The translations under genes were made by a program, and so were the position numbers. A stretch of 64,000 nucleotides of DNA from Actinoplanes auranticolor (GTDB taxonomy: Bacteria; Actinomycetota; Actinomycetes; Mycobacteriales; Micromonosporaceae): contig NZ_BOQL01000022.1 in assembly GCF_018332655.1 (NCBI RefSeq), forward strand, positions 62,001-126,000, read 5' to 3'. The notes under the pieces were generated by a model. It was not told where the DNA came from. It did no database searches and saw only the letters and a program-made list of their open reading frames with translations. Positions 42,460-52,805 of the stretch are shown one piece after another. The number at the start of each line of letters is the position of its first letter. The first letter of the stretch is position 1.

Positions 42460-43296
42460 ATGGAACCTCGCGTGCATCCTGTCCCGTCCACCGACGGTGT
42501 CACCCTGACCGTCGAGGAGTACGGCGAGCCCGGACCCGCCGCCTCCGTGGTCTTCCTGCCCGCCCTCGGGGTTCCCGTGGCCTACTACGGTCCGCTGTTC
42601 CGGGCCTGGGCGGCCGCCGGCCGGCACGTCGTCGGCGTGGAGTTGCGCGGCATGCCGCAGAGCCCGGTCGCCGACCTGCGCCGCGACTCGTTCGGCTACG
42701 CCCATCTGGTCCGCCACGACCTGCCCGCGGTCTTCACCGATCCCGCCGTGGCCGGCGCGGACAAGGTCGTGCTGGTGGGCCACAGCCTGGGCGGTCAGCT
42801 CGCGCTGCTGTCGGGCGCCGCCGGCACGGTACGCCCGGACGCCGTCGTCACCCTCGGCACGGGTACGAGCTCCCCGTTCGCCCGCAGCGGCCGGCTCGCC
42901 CGCGCCCAGCGCGCCGCCGGGGTCCGCTTCGTCGGCGCGGTCACCTGCTCCCTGGGCTACTGGCCGGGTCACCGGCTCGGTTTCGCGGGCCGGCAGCCGC
43001 GCACGCTGATGTCCGACTGGGGTTACGAGGCCCGTTACGGCCGTTACCGGCTGCGGGGCGACCGCACCGACTACGAGGCCGCGCTGGCCGATCTTCCCGT
43101 GCCCGCGCTGCTCGTCGACATCGCGGGCGACCGGATGATCCCGCGCGCCGCCGTCGACCACCTGGCGGCCCGGCTCCCCTCCGACGTCGACCGGGCCACG
43201 GTCCACGCGGTCCCGGACCACTTCCTGTGGGCCCGCCGCACCCCCGAGAGGGTCATCACCCGCGTCGAGAGCTGGCTCGCCACCCGCGGCCTCTGA
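42460..43296 (+). CDS. Alpha/beta-fold hydrolase
   Basis: 278 residues with nucleophile elbow VLVGHSLGGQLALL (Ser near 105), an acid residue in VDIAGDRMIP and a C-terminal His in AVPDHFLW. Resembles serine-aminopeptidase/esterase-type hydrolases without a lid. ATG 42460 (MEPRVHPVPS) is preferred to an upstream GTG that lies in the bL36 terminator. Confidence 0.85.
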   Translation: MEPRVHPVPSTDGVTLTVEEYGEPGPAASVVFLPALGVPVAYYGPLFRAWAAAGRHVVGVELRGMPQSPVADLRRDSFGYAHLVRHDLPAVFTDPAVAGADKVVLVGHSLGGQLALLSGAAGTVRPDAVVTLGTGTSSPFARSGRLARAQRAAGVRFVGAVTCSLGYWPGHRLGFAGRQPRTLMSDWGYEARYGRYRLRGDRTDYEAALADLPVPALLVDIAGDRMIPRAAVDHLAARLPSDVDRATVHAVPDHFLWARRTPERVITRVESWLATRGL

Positions 43297-43313
43297 CGCA
43301 ACCGAGCGGCCGC

Positions 43314-43355
43314 AGCCGCGGGCGATCAGCCGCGGGCGATCAGCCGCGGGCGAAG
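43314..43355. repeat. 14-bp tandem repeat at response-regulator stop
   Basis: About three copies of agccgcgggcgatc, the last overlapping the final codons and stop of the minus-strand response regulator. Short slippage duplication. Confidence 0.6.
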
Positions 43356-43963
43356 AGCGCGAGCCGCACCCGGTTCGGGCTGTCGGTCTTGGTCATCAGG
43401 CTGGTGATGTGCGTCTTCACCGTCGTCACGCCGATGTGCAGCCGGTCGGCGATCTCCGTGTTGGACAGGCCCTCGGCCACCAGCTCCAGCACGTCCCGTT
43501 CCCGGGCGGTCAGCCCCGCCACCGGCCGCGGCTGCTCCACCCGGGCCGCGACCGCCCGCCGCACCAGCCGCTGCAGCACCTCCTGGCTGAACGGGCTGTC
43601 CCCCGCCGCGGCCCGCCGGATCCCGTCCAGCAGCTCGACCGGCGGCGCGTCCTTGAGCAGGAAGCCGCAGGCGCCCGCGGTCAGCGCCGGGTAGAGGTGA
43701 TCGTCGTCGCCGAAGGTGGTCAGCACGACGATCCGGGCGCCCGGGCGTTCGGCCAGGATGCGGCCGGTCGCGGTGATGCCGTCGACGCCCGGCATGCGCA
43801 GGTCCATCACGACCACGTCGGGGGTGAGCCGGGCGGCCAGGGAGACCGCGTCGCGGCCGTTCTCCGCCTCGCCGACCACCGTCAGGTCGGCCTCGGCGTC
43901 GCAGAGCATCCGCAGGCCGGCGCGGATCAGCGGCTGGTCGTCGACCAGCAGGACGCGGATCAC
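43340..43963 (-). CDS. NarL/LuxR-family response regulator
   Basis: 207 residues. Receiver with acidic pair at 8-9, phospho-acceptor Asp54 in VVVMDLRMPG and Lys near 104 in FLLKDAPP. LuxR-type HTH at about 145-200 (LTARERDVLELVAEGLSNTEIADRL, GVTTVKTHITSLMTKT). GTG overlaps the histidine kinase stop by 4 bp. Last gene of a four-gene operon with kinase and two membrane proteins. Confidence 0.95.
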   Translation of the reverse strand: MIRVLLVDDQPLIRAGLRMLCDAEADLTVVGEAENGRDAVSLAARLTPDVVVMDLRMPGVDGITATGRILAERPGARIVVLTTFGDDDHLYPALTAGACGFLLKDAPPVELLDGIRRAAAGDSPFSQEVLQRLVRRAVAARVEQPRPVAGLTARERDVLELVAEGLSNTEIADRLHIGVTTVKTHITSLMTKTDSPNRVRLALFARG

Positions 43964-45117
43964 ACCGGCTCCGTGGACCGGCGCGCCGGCAGCACCGTCT
44001 CGACCCGCCAGCCGCCCGCCGCCGGTCCGGCGGTCAGCTGCCCACCCAGCACCTCGACCCGTTCGCGCATCCCGGTCAGACCGTGACCGCCGCCGGACGG
44101 CAGCCCGGGCGCCACGCCGCCGCCGTCGTCGGTCACCGACCAGAGCACGTCCTCGTCCTGCACCTCGACCCGCAGGATCGCGCGGGCCGCCGGTCCGGCG
44201 TGCTTGGCCACGTTGGTCAGCGCCTCCTGGGTCAGGCGCAGCACGGCCAGGCCGCGGACCACGTCCAGCGATCCGGCCTCCGGCGCGATCGTCGCGTCCA
44301 CCGTCAGCCCGGCCCGCCGGGCCGTCTCGACCGCGGCTTCGAGGGCGGCCGGCAACGCGCCGGGCTCGATCGCGGTGAGCGCCGCATCCGTACGCCGGGA
44401 CGGGTCCCGCAGCACCCCGACCAGCTGCCGCAGGTCTGCCAGCGCGGCCGTACCGGTGCTGTGCACGTCGTCGAACACCTCCGTCACCCGCGGGTCCACG
44501 TCCGGCAGCACGTGCCGGGCCACGCCGACCCGCAGCACCATCGACGCCACGTGGTGGGCCACCACGTCGTGCAGTTCGCGGGCGATGGCCGAGCGTTCGT
44601 CCGCCCGCGCCGCCCGGCTCTCCGACTCGGCCCGGCGCCGGGCCTGCACGCCGAGCTCGCGGGTGGTCCGGATGACCAGGCCGAGCAGCACCGGCACGCC
44701 GATCACGATGAACAGCCCGAAGACCGCCCCCGAGATCCGCGACGGATCCCGGCCCAGGGTGAAGGCGAGGTAGACCGCCGCCACCAGGCCCGCGCCGGAC
44801 CACAGGATGCGCGGCCGGGGCGCCCACAGTGCCAGTTCGAGCAGCAGCCAGCTGGTGCCGACCTGGTTGATCGTCGTGTCGTCGATGAGCCAGAAGGCCA
44901 CGACGAGCAGGGCGGTCTGGGCGAGCAGTCCGGGCAGCTGCCGGCGGTGCAGGATCAGGGCGAGGGCGAAGGCCGCCACCGCCAGCAGCCACTGCGTCGG
45001 GGTGGGGGCCCGGCCGGCCTGGTTGCCGAACAGGAGATAGCTCAGGCCGCTGAGGTCCAGCAGCAGCATCCGCACGAACGTGTCCCGCGCGTCGAAGAGC
45101 CGTGCCATCCATCCCAC
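43960..45117 (-). CDS. Sensor histidine kinase (HisKA_3)
   Basis: 385 residues. Five or six N-terminal helices (to about 150) form a membrane sensor with short loops, likely sensing the membrane itself. HisKA_3 phosphoacceptor His183 is in AIARELHDVVAHHV. HATPase motifs include LTQEALTNVAKHAG, DDGGGVAPG and GHGLTGMRERV. Partner of the overlapping NarL-type regulator. Confidence 0.94.
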   Translation of the reverse strand: MGWMARLFDARDTFVRMLLLDLSGLSYLLFGNQAGRAPTPTQWLLAVAAFALALILHRRQLPGLLAQTALLVVAFWLIDDTTINQVGTSWLLLELALWAPRPRILWSGAGLVAAVYLAFTLGRDPSRISGAVFGLFIVIGVPVLLGLVIRTTRELGVQARRRAESESRAARADERSAIARELHDVVAHHVASMVLRVGVARHVLPDVDPRVTEVFDDVHSTGTAALADLRQLVGVLRDPSRRTDAALTAIEPGALPAALEAAVETARRAGLTVDATIAPEAGSLDVVRGLAVLRLTQEALTNVAKHAGPAARAILRVEVQDEDVLWSVTDDGGGVAPGLPSGGGHGLTGMRERVEVLGGQLTAGPAAGGWRVETVLPARRSTEPV

Positions 45118-45126
45118 AGCGCCACC

Positions 45127-45555
45127 CTAGGCGCTCTCGGCGGGGCCGTAGCGGGCTCGTACCAGCAGGTAGACCAGCAGGCCCAGCGGGCCGAGCAGGA
45201 TGGTGAGCACCAGGACCGGCGCCATGATCAGGGCGGGGACGCCCCGGGACCGGCTGTCGAGCCAGGACCACCGGCCGACGAAGAGGTCGAACGCGATCAT
45301 GTGCGCCCAGGCCGCCGCCGCGCCGTCGGCCGTGCCGAGCAGTTCGCGGACGCCGCCGAGGGTGGGTGAGGCCACGGCCGGCAGCACCTCGCCGAAGGCC
45401 GGGATGACCAGCAGTGCATAGATCACCACGACCGGCAGCACGATCAGCGGTGAGGCGATGATCCGCCGGGTCCAGGACCAGCCGGGCAGCAGAATCATGA
45501 GCGCCCAGAACGGCGCGGCGACCGCGAAGGTCAACCCGAACAACACCCCGGTCAT
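45127..45555 (-). CDS. ABA4-like/DUF4281 membrane protein
   Basis: 142 residues, four helices, with AHMIAFDLFVGRWSWLDSRSRG, the hallmark of ABA4-like proteins (plant neoxanthin synthesis; unknown in bacteria). Ends 9 bp before the kinase gene, so in the same operon. The link of this membrane protein to the signalling pair is unexplored. Confidence 0.85.
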   Translation of the reverse strand: MTGVLFGLTFAVAAPFWALMILLPGWSWTRRIIASPLIVLPVVVIYALLVIPAFGEVLPAVASPTLGGVRELLGTADGAAAAWAHMIAFDLFVGRWSWLDSRSRGVPALIMAPVLVLTILLGPLGLLVYLLVRARYGPAESA

Positions 45556-45616
45556 GCTGAGCCTCCCTCGGACGTGCCGTCGTCTGCCGCGACCAGGTGC
45601 CGCTCGGTGCCGGTGG

Positions 45617-46498
<882 letters not shown>

Positions 46499-46609
46499 GC
46501 CTCGATGCTTTCGGTCCCGGCGGGCGCTTTCGCCCGTCCGCGGGCCGGTCCGGCGGCCGGTGGTCGGAGCCCCTCTCCTCCCTGGGTAGGAGGTCGCCAT
46601 ACTGTCCGC

Positions 46610-48034
46610 GTGAACGAGGTCGTGTTTCCCCGGGCCGAGGACGGCCGGCGCAGCGGTTCGGCGCTGGGCCGGGCGGTGGTCGCGGACGCTCTGCGGGTGG
46701 CGGATCCCGCGGCGGCAGCCGCGGCCGAGCGGGAGAGCGACTGGCGTACGGGCTACCTGCGGCACTTCCGGGCCCTGGTCGAGGCCGGGCTGGACGGCGG
46801 CTACGACATCGCCCGCGCCGGGCTGGCGTCCGTGCACAGCCGGATGCGGGTGACCAGTGGCGGGGACGAGATCCCGCTCGGCGAGGCGTTCGCTGCCGCC
46901 GCCGAGCCGCTGGACACCGTCACGATCCACGGCGACAGCAAGCCCGAGCAGGAGCTGGTCCTGCCGTACCGGGGTGAGCTGCTGCGCGGGGACGCTCTGC
47001 TGCGCCGGCTCGACGCCTGGGTGCGGGACGGCACGATCGAGGAGTCGTGCGCCGAGGCGGTCCGTGAGGTGGCCGCCGAGCCGGACTGGCTGGACCTGTC
47101 CGACCAGCGGTTGGTGGTGCTGGGGGCCGGCGCCGAGATGGGACCGCTGCCCGCCGTACTGGCCTGGGGTGGCACGGTGATCGGCATCGACCTGCCCCGG
47201 CCGCGGGTCTGGGAGCGGGTGGCGGCCACCGCCCGGCAGAGCGCGGGCACGCTGATCGCGCCGGGCCGGACGATCGAGAGCGCGGGCGTGGACCTGCTGA
47301 CCGGGCTGCCGGCGGCCGCGCAGTGGCTGCTCGGCATCGAGGGCCGGCTGGTGCTCGGCAACTACGTGTACGCGCCCGGTGCGGCGTACCCCCGGCTCTC
47401 GGCCGCTGTCGACGCCCTGACCGAGCAGGTGCGCGCCCAGCGTCCCGGCGCAGCCCTGGCCTTTCTGGCCACGCCCACCGACGCCTTCGCGGTGCCCGCC
47501 GCCGCCGTCGTCCAGGCCACGACACGGTTCCGGGAGCGCCCGGCCGCGGCCAAGGCGTTCGCCGCGATGTCCGGCAACCGGCTGCTGCAGCCCAACTACC
47601 CGCCCGGCGCCGACCCCGGCATCGCCGACAGCCTGGTGCCGCAGCAGGGCCCGAACTACGCGCTGGCCAAACGGATCCAGCGGTGGCGGGCCTCGGTGGC
47701 CCGGCACGACGGCACCACGGTGAGCTTCTCGGTCGCCCCGCCGACCCGGACCCGGTCGGTGCTGAGCAACCGGCTGCTCGCCGCGGCCTACGCGGGCGCC
47801 CACGTGTTCGGCGTCGAGATCTTCGAACCGGCGACCAGCAACCGGCTCATGGCCGCGCTGCTGGTGCACCAGCTCCGCAAACCACGCCCGGCGGCGCCGA
47901 GCGCCTGGACGGACGAGACCGTCGGCGCGGCCCACGGCGGCCTGTGGCGGGCCGCCTACCAGCCGCGGACGGTGCTCGGGCTGGCTGCCGTCCGCGGCCT
48001 GCCGGCCGCGCTGCCTAGACCCCCACGCGGCTGA
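46610..48034 (+). CDS. Hypothetical protein with Rossmann-like segment
   Basis: 474 residues, soluble. Around residue 170-195 is a nucleotide-binding-type strand-loop-helix (RLVVLGAGAEMGPLPAVLAWGGTVIGIDL), like an S-adenosylmethionine or NAD fold, although the rest is not recognised. GTG start lies 4 nt after a -10-like TACTGT, so the message appears leaderless. The 3' end overlaps an FAD-oxidoreductase remnant. Confidence 0.7.
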   Translation: MNEVVFPRAEDGRRSGSALGRAVVADALRVADPAAAAAAERESDWRTGYLRHFRALVEAGLDGGYDIARAGLASVHSRMRVTSGGDEIPLGEAFAAAAEPLDTVTIHGDSKPEQELVLPYRGELLRGDALLRRLDAWVRDGTIEESCAEAVREVAAEPDWLDLSDQRLVVLGAGAEMGPLPAVLAWGGTVIGIDLPRPRVWERVAATARQSAGTLIAPGRTIESAGVDLLTGLPAAAQWLLGIEGRLVLGNYVYAPGAAYPRLSAAVDALTEQVRAQRPGAALAFLATPTDAFAVPAAAVVQATTRFRERPAAAKAFAAMSGNRLLQPNYPPGADPGIADSLVPQQGPNYALAKRIQRWRASVARHDGTTVSFSVAPPTRTRSVLSNRLLAAAYAGAHVFGVEIFEPATSNRLMAALLVHQLRKPRPAAPSAWTDETVGAAHGGLWRAAYQPRTVLGLAAVRGLPAALPRPPRG

Positions 48035-48190
48035 TCAGCGACACCAGCTCGTCGTGGCTCGGGCCGGACGGCAGCGGCGCCCGCCTGCCGGCGCAGCCCG
48101 TGCGGATGGTGGAACTGCATGACGCCTCGGCGCTGCCACTCGCCGCCGGGTGCCGGGCCGGGGTCGCGGTCCACGACCGTGATCGGCCCT
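48015..48190 (-). pseudogene. FAD-dependent oxidoreductase remnant
   Basis: The minus strand reads ITVVDRDPGPAPGGEWQRRGVMQFHHPHGLRRQ, a segment after the first Rossmann strand of FAD-dependent monooxygenases. In another frame follows LPSGPSHDELVSLISRVGV and stop (48015), typical of the C terminus. The GxGxxG start and about 350 central residues are absent. Core lost, ends kept, as in the other remnants of this window. Confidence 0.65.
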
Positions 48191-48225
48191 GAGTCGGCGT
48201 CCCGTCACCGGGCTAGGCTCGGCCC

Positions 48226-48792
48226 ATGGAGATCGCCGGGCTGGTTCTCGCCGCGGGCGCCGGCCGTCGCTACGGGATGCCGAAAGCCCTGGTGACCTGG
48301 CGGGGCAGCCTGCTCGTGGAACGCGCCGCCGGCACTCTGCGGGAGGCCGGTGTGGCCGAGCCGGTGGTCGTGATCGGCGCCCGGGCGGCGCAGGTCCGCG
48401 CGGTCGCCCCGGCGCTGACCTACGTCGACAATCCGGACTGGGCGTCCGGCATGGCCTCGTCGTTGCGCACCGGCCTGGCCGCGCTGGCCGGCGGCCCGGC
48501 CGGCGCGGCGCTGGTCCTGCTGGTCGACATGCCCGGCGTCACGGCAGCCGCGGTACGCGCCATCGCCGCCGGCGCGGCCCCGGACGCCCTGGTCATGGGC
48601 GGCTACGGCGACCGCCGCTCGCATCCGGTCCTGCTCGGCCGCGAGCACTGGGCCGGTGTCGCGCGGAGTGCGACCGGTGACCGCGGCGCCCGCGACTATC
48701 TGCGCGCGCACGCCGGCCAGGTGCGCGTCGTCCCGGTCGGCCACCTCGCGGACGACACCGACCTCGACGTGCCGGAGGCGGCCGGTGCGTGA
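48226..48792 (+). CDS. MobA/MocA-like nucleotidyltransferase
   Basis: 188 residues with NTP-transferase N terminus GLVLAAGAGRRYGMPKALV, NPDWASGMASSLRTGL and LLVDMPGV. MocA-type molybdopterin cytidylyltransferase, supplying MCD cofactor for xanthine- or CO-dehydrogenase-type enzymes. A leaderless-type TAGGCT lies about 10 bp before ATG. Overlaps the xdhC-like gene by 8 bp, forming a cofactor-maturation pair. Confidence 0.85.
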   Translation: MEIAGLVLAAGAGRRYGMPKALVTWRGSLLVERAAGTLREAGVAEPVVVIGARAAQVRAVAPALTYVDNPDWASGMASSLRTGLAALAGGPAGAALVLLVDMPGVTAAAVRAIAAGAAPDALVMGGYGDRRSHPVLLGREHWAGVARSATGDRGARDYLRAHAGQVRVVPVGHLADDTDLDVPEAAGA

Positions 48793-49885
48793 CGTCCTGG
48801 CCGATCTGCTCGGCTGGTGGCGTGCGGGCGAGCCGGCCGGGCTGGCCACCGTGACCGCGACCTGGGCGAGCGCGCCCCGGCAGCCGGGCGCGGCGATGCT
48901 CGTCAGCGCGGGCGGCACCGCCGTCGGCAGCGTCTCCGGCGGCTGCGTCGAGGGCGCGGTCTACGAACTGTGCCGCGAGGTGGCCGGGTCCGGCATCCCG
49001 CGGACCGTGCGGTACGGCATCAGCGACGACGACGCCTTCGAGGTGGGGCTGCCCTGCGGCGGCACGATCGAGCTGTTCGTGGAGCGGGCCGGCTTCCCCG
49101 AGCTGCCCGTGCTGGCCGAGGCGGTCGCCGCGGACCGACCGGTGGCGCTGCTGACCTGTGTCGAGGGCCCGCCGGCCAAGCTCGGCCGGCACCTGGTCGT
49201 CACCGGTGACGCCCGGCACGGTTCGCTCGGCGGCGACCGGCTGGACGACGCGGCCACGGACGACAGCCGGGGCCTGCTCGCCGCCGGGCGGACCGGCCTG
49301 CTGCACCACGGCCCGGCCGGTGAACGCCGTGGCACCGGGCTCACCGTGCTGGTCACCTCGTTCGCGCCGGCCGCCCGGATGATCGTGTTCGGGGCCACCG
49401 ACCACGCCGCGGCGGTGGCCCGGATCGGCGCGTTCCTCGGCTATCGGGTGACGGTGTGCGACGCCCGCCCGGCCTTCGCCACCGCCCGGCGCTTCCCCGG
49501 GGCCGGCGAGATCGTCGTCGACTGGCCGCACCGCTACCTCGCCGCCGAGGCCGCGGCCGGCCGCGTCGATCCGCGCACCGTGCTGTGCGTGCTGACCCAC
49601 GACCCGAAGTTCGACGTGCCGGTGCTGGAGGTGGCCCTCGGGCTGCCGGTGGCGTACGTGGGCGCGATGGGCTCCCGCCGCACCCACGACGACCGGCTCG
49701 CGCGGCTGCGGGACACCGGGCTGGACCCGGCCGCGATCGCCCGGCTGGCGTCGCCGATCGGGCTCGATCTGGGCGCGCGTACCCCCGAGGAGACCGCGGT
49801 GAGCATCGCGGCCGAGATCGTCGCCGCGCGGTGGAACGGCACCGGCGGGCGGCTCACCGGCACCACGGGGCCGATCCACTCCTGA
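48785..49885 (+). CDS. XdhC/CoxI-family maturation protein
   Basis: 366 residues: N-terminal XdhC/CoxI domain (ATWASAPRQPGAAMLV, GSVSGGCVEGAVYE, GLPCGGTIELFVE) and C-terminal Rossmann-type XdhC_C domain (MIVFGATDHAAAVARIGAFLGY, THDPKFDVPVLEVAL, YVGAMGSRRTHDDRLARL). Binds and sulfurates molybdenum cofactor before insertion into molybdenum hydroxylases. No target dehydrogenase in the window. GTG start inside the end of the MobA-like gene. Confidence 0.93.
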   Translation: MRDVLADLLGWWRAGEPAGLATVTATWASAPRQPGAAMLVSAGGTAVGSVSGGCVEGAVYELCREVAGSGIPRTVRYGISDDDAFEVGLPCGGTIELFVERAGFPELPVLAEAVAADRPVALLTCVEGPPAKLGRHLVVTGDARHGSLGGDRLDDAATDDSRGLLAAGRTGLLHHGPAGERRGTGLTVLVTSFAPAARMIVFGATDHAAAVARIGAFLGYRVTVCDARPAFATARRFPGAGEIVVDWPHRYLAAEAAAGRVDPRTVLCVLTHDPKFDVPVLEVALGLPVAYVGAMGSRRTHDDRLARLRDTGLDPAAIARLASPIGLDLGARTPEETAVSIAAEIVAARWNGTGGRLTGTTGPIHS

Positions 49886-49913
49886 GCGGTGGTTTGATGA
49901 CCGCGGGCTGCAC

Positions 49914-50316
49914 TTGAGGACCATCGTCCCGGCCGACCGCAGGGCCGCCGTCCAGGATCTGCTCACCGGCAACGACGCCGTGACCCACGTGGTGGTGCTA
50001 CCCGGCGCGGCCGTGGAACCGGTCGGTGATCTGGTCTCCTGCGACGTCGTCCGGGAGGGCGCCAGCGCGATCATCGGGCGGCTGCGCGACCTGGGCGTCG
50101 AGCGGGACGGCTCGATCCTGCTGGAGAAGGTCGACACCACGCTGTCGGCGGCGGCCGACCGGGCCGAGCGGCGGGTGCCCGGCCTCAGGGGTGGACGCCG
50201 TGGTGTGGGAGGAGTCGGCCGGCTCGGCGCTGCAACTGCTCATCAACGTCGCCGCGATCGTCGCGGCCGGTGTGCTGACGTTGTCCGTGCAGCGGTTCGC
50301 CGGACGCCGCCGCTGA
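49914..50316 (+). pseudogene. DUF389 membrane protein remnant, core deleted
   Basis: N-terminal 88 residues (VVREGASAIIGRLRDLGVERDGSILLEKVDTTLSAAADRAER) match the cytoplasmic domain of DUF389/TIGR00341 proteins. A one-base shift near 50184-50190 changes frame to VDAVVWEE, immediately joined to SAGSALQLLINVAAIVAAGVLTLSVQRF, the last helix of the family. The membrane core (about seven helices) is gone. TTG start. Confidence 0.75.
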
Positions 50317-50431
50317 CCCCGTTCCGGCCTGCCACTGTGGACGGACACACAACTCGCCCGCCGACCGGTATGGTGGCGCTTCCGCCGGTGACTTCGATCG
50401 TGGTCGCCGCAAGGACACGGGGGCGTCAGGC

Positions 50432-52732
50432 GTGAGGATCACCAGGTCACGGATGGTGGCAGGGGCCACCGCGGCAGTCACTGCGACGGCACTGACAGTG
50501 ACCGGGGTCGTGCTGACCCGGTCGTCCGGCGACCCGGCCGCAGCGCCGCTCGCCGCGACCGCGGCCGAGGCCGCCGCCGCACCGCTGCCCTCCGGCGCCC
50601 CACCGCCGCCGGTCACGTCCCAGTCTCTGGAGCTGGACGGCAAGCCGACGATCGAGGACGGCCGGGAGACCCTGCGGCTGGCCCGGCGCACCGTCTCCCG
50701 TTTCAGCCTGCTCGGCGTGACCTGGACGGACGCCCTGCTGTCGTTCAAGGGCGACGCCGCCGTCCGCACCCGGTCCGCGGCCTCCGGCGACTGGTCGGGC
50801 TGGCAGAGCCTGGATCTGGAGCACTCGGTCGCGGCCGGCGACCCGGATCTGGTCGCCGGGCGCACCCGCGGCGGCAGCACCGGGCTGTGGGTCGGGGTGT
50901 CGAACGGCGTCGAGGTGAAGGTGGTCTCCCCCGCCGGGCGCACCTCGAGCCGGCTGCCCGCGGGCCTGCGGCTCACCCTGGTCGACCCCGGCCCCGCCAC
51001 CAGCGGCGGCCAGGGCGGTGGGATGCCGCTGGCCGACCCGGAGGAGTCCGCGCCGGCCGACCCGCCCACCACCGGCACCGAGCCGCCGCCCGACCCGGAG
51101 CAGCCCCCGGTGCTGCCCGAGGACCCGGCCGGGGAGAGCTCGAGCAGCGCGACCCCCTCGGCCCCGGCCACGACCACGGCCGCCCCGGCACCGACCACGC
51201 CGGCCGCCACCCCGGTGCCCACCGTCCCGGCCCAGAGCACGATGCCGGCCTACGTGAACCGTAAGGGCTGGAGCGCCGACGAGTCGCTGGTCAAGGACGC
51301 CCCGGTGTACGGCAGCACGATCAACGCCCTCTTCGTGCACCACACCGCACAGAGCGGCAGCCGGTCGAACGCCTACACGTGCGCGGAAGCCGGCAAGGTG
51401 ATCCGCAGCATCTACACGTACGCCGTGACGGGCAAGGGCCTCAACGACATGGAGTACAACTTCCTCGTCGACAAGTGCGGCACTCTCTACGAAGGCCGCA
51501 AGGGTGGCGTGGACAAACCGGTCGTCGGTGCACACACCCCGCCGTTCAACACCAACTACGCCGCCGTCGCCGTGCTGGGCGAGTACGGCACCACCGCCGT
51601 GCCGGCCGCCGTCACCACCAAGATCGCCCAGCTGGCGGTGTTCAAGCTCGGCAAGTACGGCCACGACCCGCTCGCCCGGTTCACCACCACCGCGCAGGGC
51701 AGCAACGACAAGGTCAAGACCGGCGACCGGGTCACCATGGGCCGCATCGCCGGGCACCGTGACGTGCAGGCCACCGAGTGCCCCGGCAACGTCCTCTACG
51801 GCCGGCTCCCCGCGCTGCGCACCGAGGCCGCCGGGGTGCTCTCCGGGCTGAGGATCACCGGGCTCAGCGGCCGCCGCGGCGTGGTCCGCGACAGCGTCAC
51901 GGTCTCCTGGTCGGTCAGCACGCCGGGGGGCGAGATCGGGGGCTTCGACGTCCGCGTCGACGGCCGTACGGCCGGCACCGCCACGGCCACCGCGCGGTCC
52001 GCCACCGTCAAGCTGACCCCCGGCCGGCACACCGTGCAGGTGCAGATGAACCGCGTCGGCGGCCCGATCTCGGTCAGCGACACCCGCGCGGTCATCGCCG
52101 ACAGCACCCGGCCCACCTTCCCCGGCCGGCCGGAGCTGAGCCTGCGGACCGGCACCGTGAGCACCACCGCCGCCCCGGTCACCCTGAAGTGGCAGGCCGC
52201 CGACGCCGTCGGGCTGTCCGCCGTCCAGCTCACCTCGCCCCGGCGCACCACGTTCGCCACCGGCGCCCGCAGCTGGAACACCACGGCCAAGCCCGGCGCG
52301 GCCACCACCTGGCGTCTGCAGGCCACCGACCTCGCCGGCAACGTGGCCACCGCCCCGGTGACCCGCACCCCCGTACTGGTGGCCGAGACCAAGGCCAAGC
52401 GCACCGGCAAGTGGGCGAAGGCGTCGGGCAGTGCGCACCTCGGCAAGGCGGCCCTGGCCAGCTCGACCAAGAACGCCTCGCTGAGCTGGAGCTTCACCGG
52501 CCGCTCGGTGGCGCTGCTGGCGATGAAGGGCAAGACGGCCGGCAAGGCGTACGTGTACGTCGACGGCAAGAAGGTCGCCACGGTGGACCTGAGGGCGAGC
52601 AAGAACACGTACCGCCAGGCCGTCTGGGCCAAGTCGTGGACCAGCGCCAAGAAGCACACCGTGAAGATCGTCGTGGTCGGCACCGCGGGCCGTCCGAAGG
52701 TCACCACGGACGGCATCGTCTACCTGAAGTGA
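50432..52732 (+). CDS. Secreted N-acetylmuramoyl-L-alanine amidase (PGRP domain)
   Basis: 766 residues: signal peptide (to about 36), an N-terminal beta-rich region (60-190), a Thr/Pro linker (195-270), and a PGRP/Amidase_2 domain (about 275-465) with zinc ligands in FVHHTAQSG, the pair in HRDVQATECPG and YNFLVDKCGTLYEGRKGG. Two or three beta-sandwich domains follow to the end. Cleaves the bond between muramic acid and the stem peptide. GTG start. Long C-terminal region suggests cell-surface binding. Confidence 0.92.
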   Translation: MRITRSRMVAGATAAVTATALTVTGVVLTRSSGDPAAAPLAATAAEAAAAPLPSGAPPPPVTSQSLELDGKPTIEDGRETLRLARRTVSRFSLLGVTWTDALLSFKGDAAVRTRSAASGDWSGWQSLDLEHSVAAGDPDLVAGRTRGGSTGLWVGVSNGVEVKVVSPAGRTSSRLPAGLRLTLVDPGPATSGGQGGGMPLADPEESAPADPPTTGTEPPPDPEQPPVLPEDPAGESSSSATPSAPATTTAAPAPTTPAATPVPTVPAQSTMPAYVNRKGWSADESLVKDAPVYGSTINALFVHHTAQSGSRSNAYTCAEAGKVIRSIYTYAVTGKGLNDMEYNFLVDKCGTLYEGRKGGVDKPVVGAHTPPFNTNYAAVAVLGEYGTTAVPAAVTTKIAQLAVFKLGKYGHDPLARFTTTAQGSNDKVKTGDRVTMGRIAGHRDVQATECPGNVLYGRLPALRTEAAGVLSGLRITGLSGRRGVVRDSVTVSWSVSTPGGEIGGFDVRVDGRTAGTATATARSATVKLTPGRHTVQVQMNRVGGPISVSDTRAVIADSTRPTFPGRPELSLRTGTVSTTAAPVTLKWQAADAVGLSAVQLTSPRRTTFATGARSWNTTAKPGAATTWRLQATDLAGNVATAPVTRTPVLVAETKAKRTGKWAKASGSAHLGKAALASSTKNASLSWSFTGRSVALLAMKGKTAGKAYVYVDGKKVATVDLRASKNTYRQAVWAKSWTSAKKHTVKIVVVGTAGRPKVTTDGIVYLK

Positions 52733-52805
52733 CCGCTGCCGCCGCGGGTGCGCTGATCGTTTATTCGAGTGCGCCCGCGGCGCCCGGTGCCGGACACTTC
52801 CGGGC

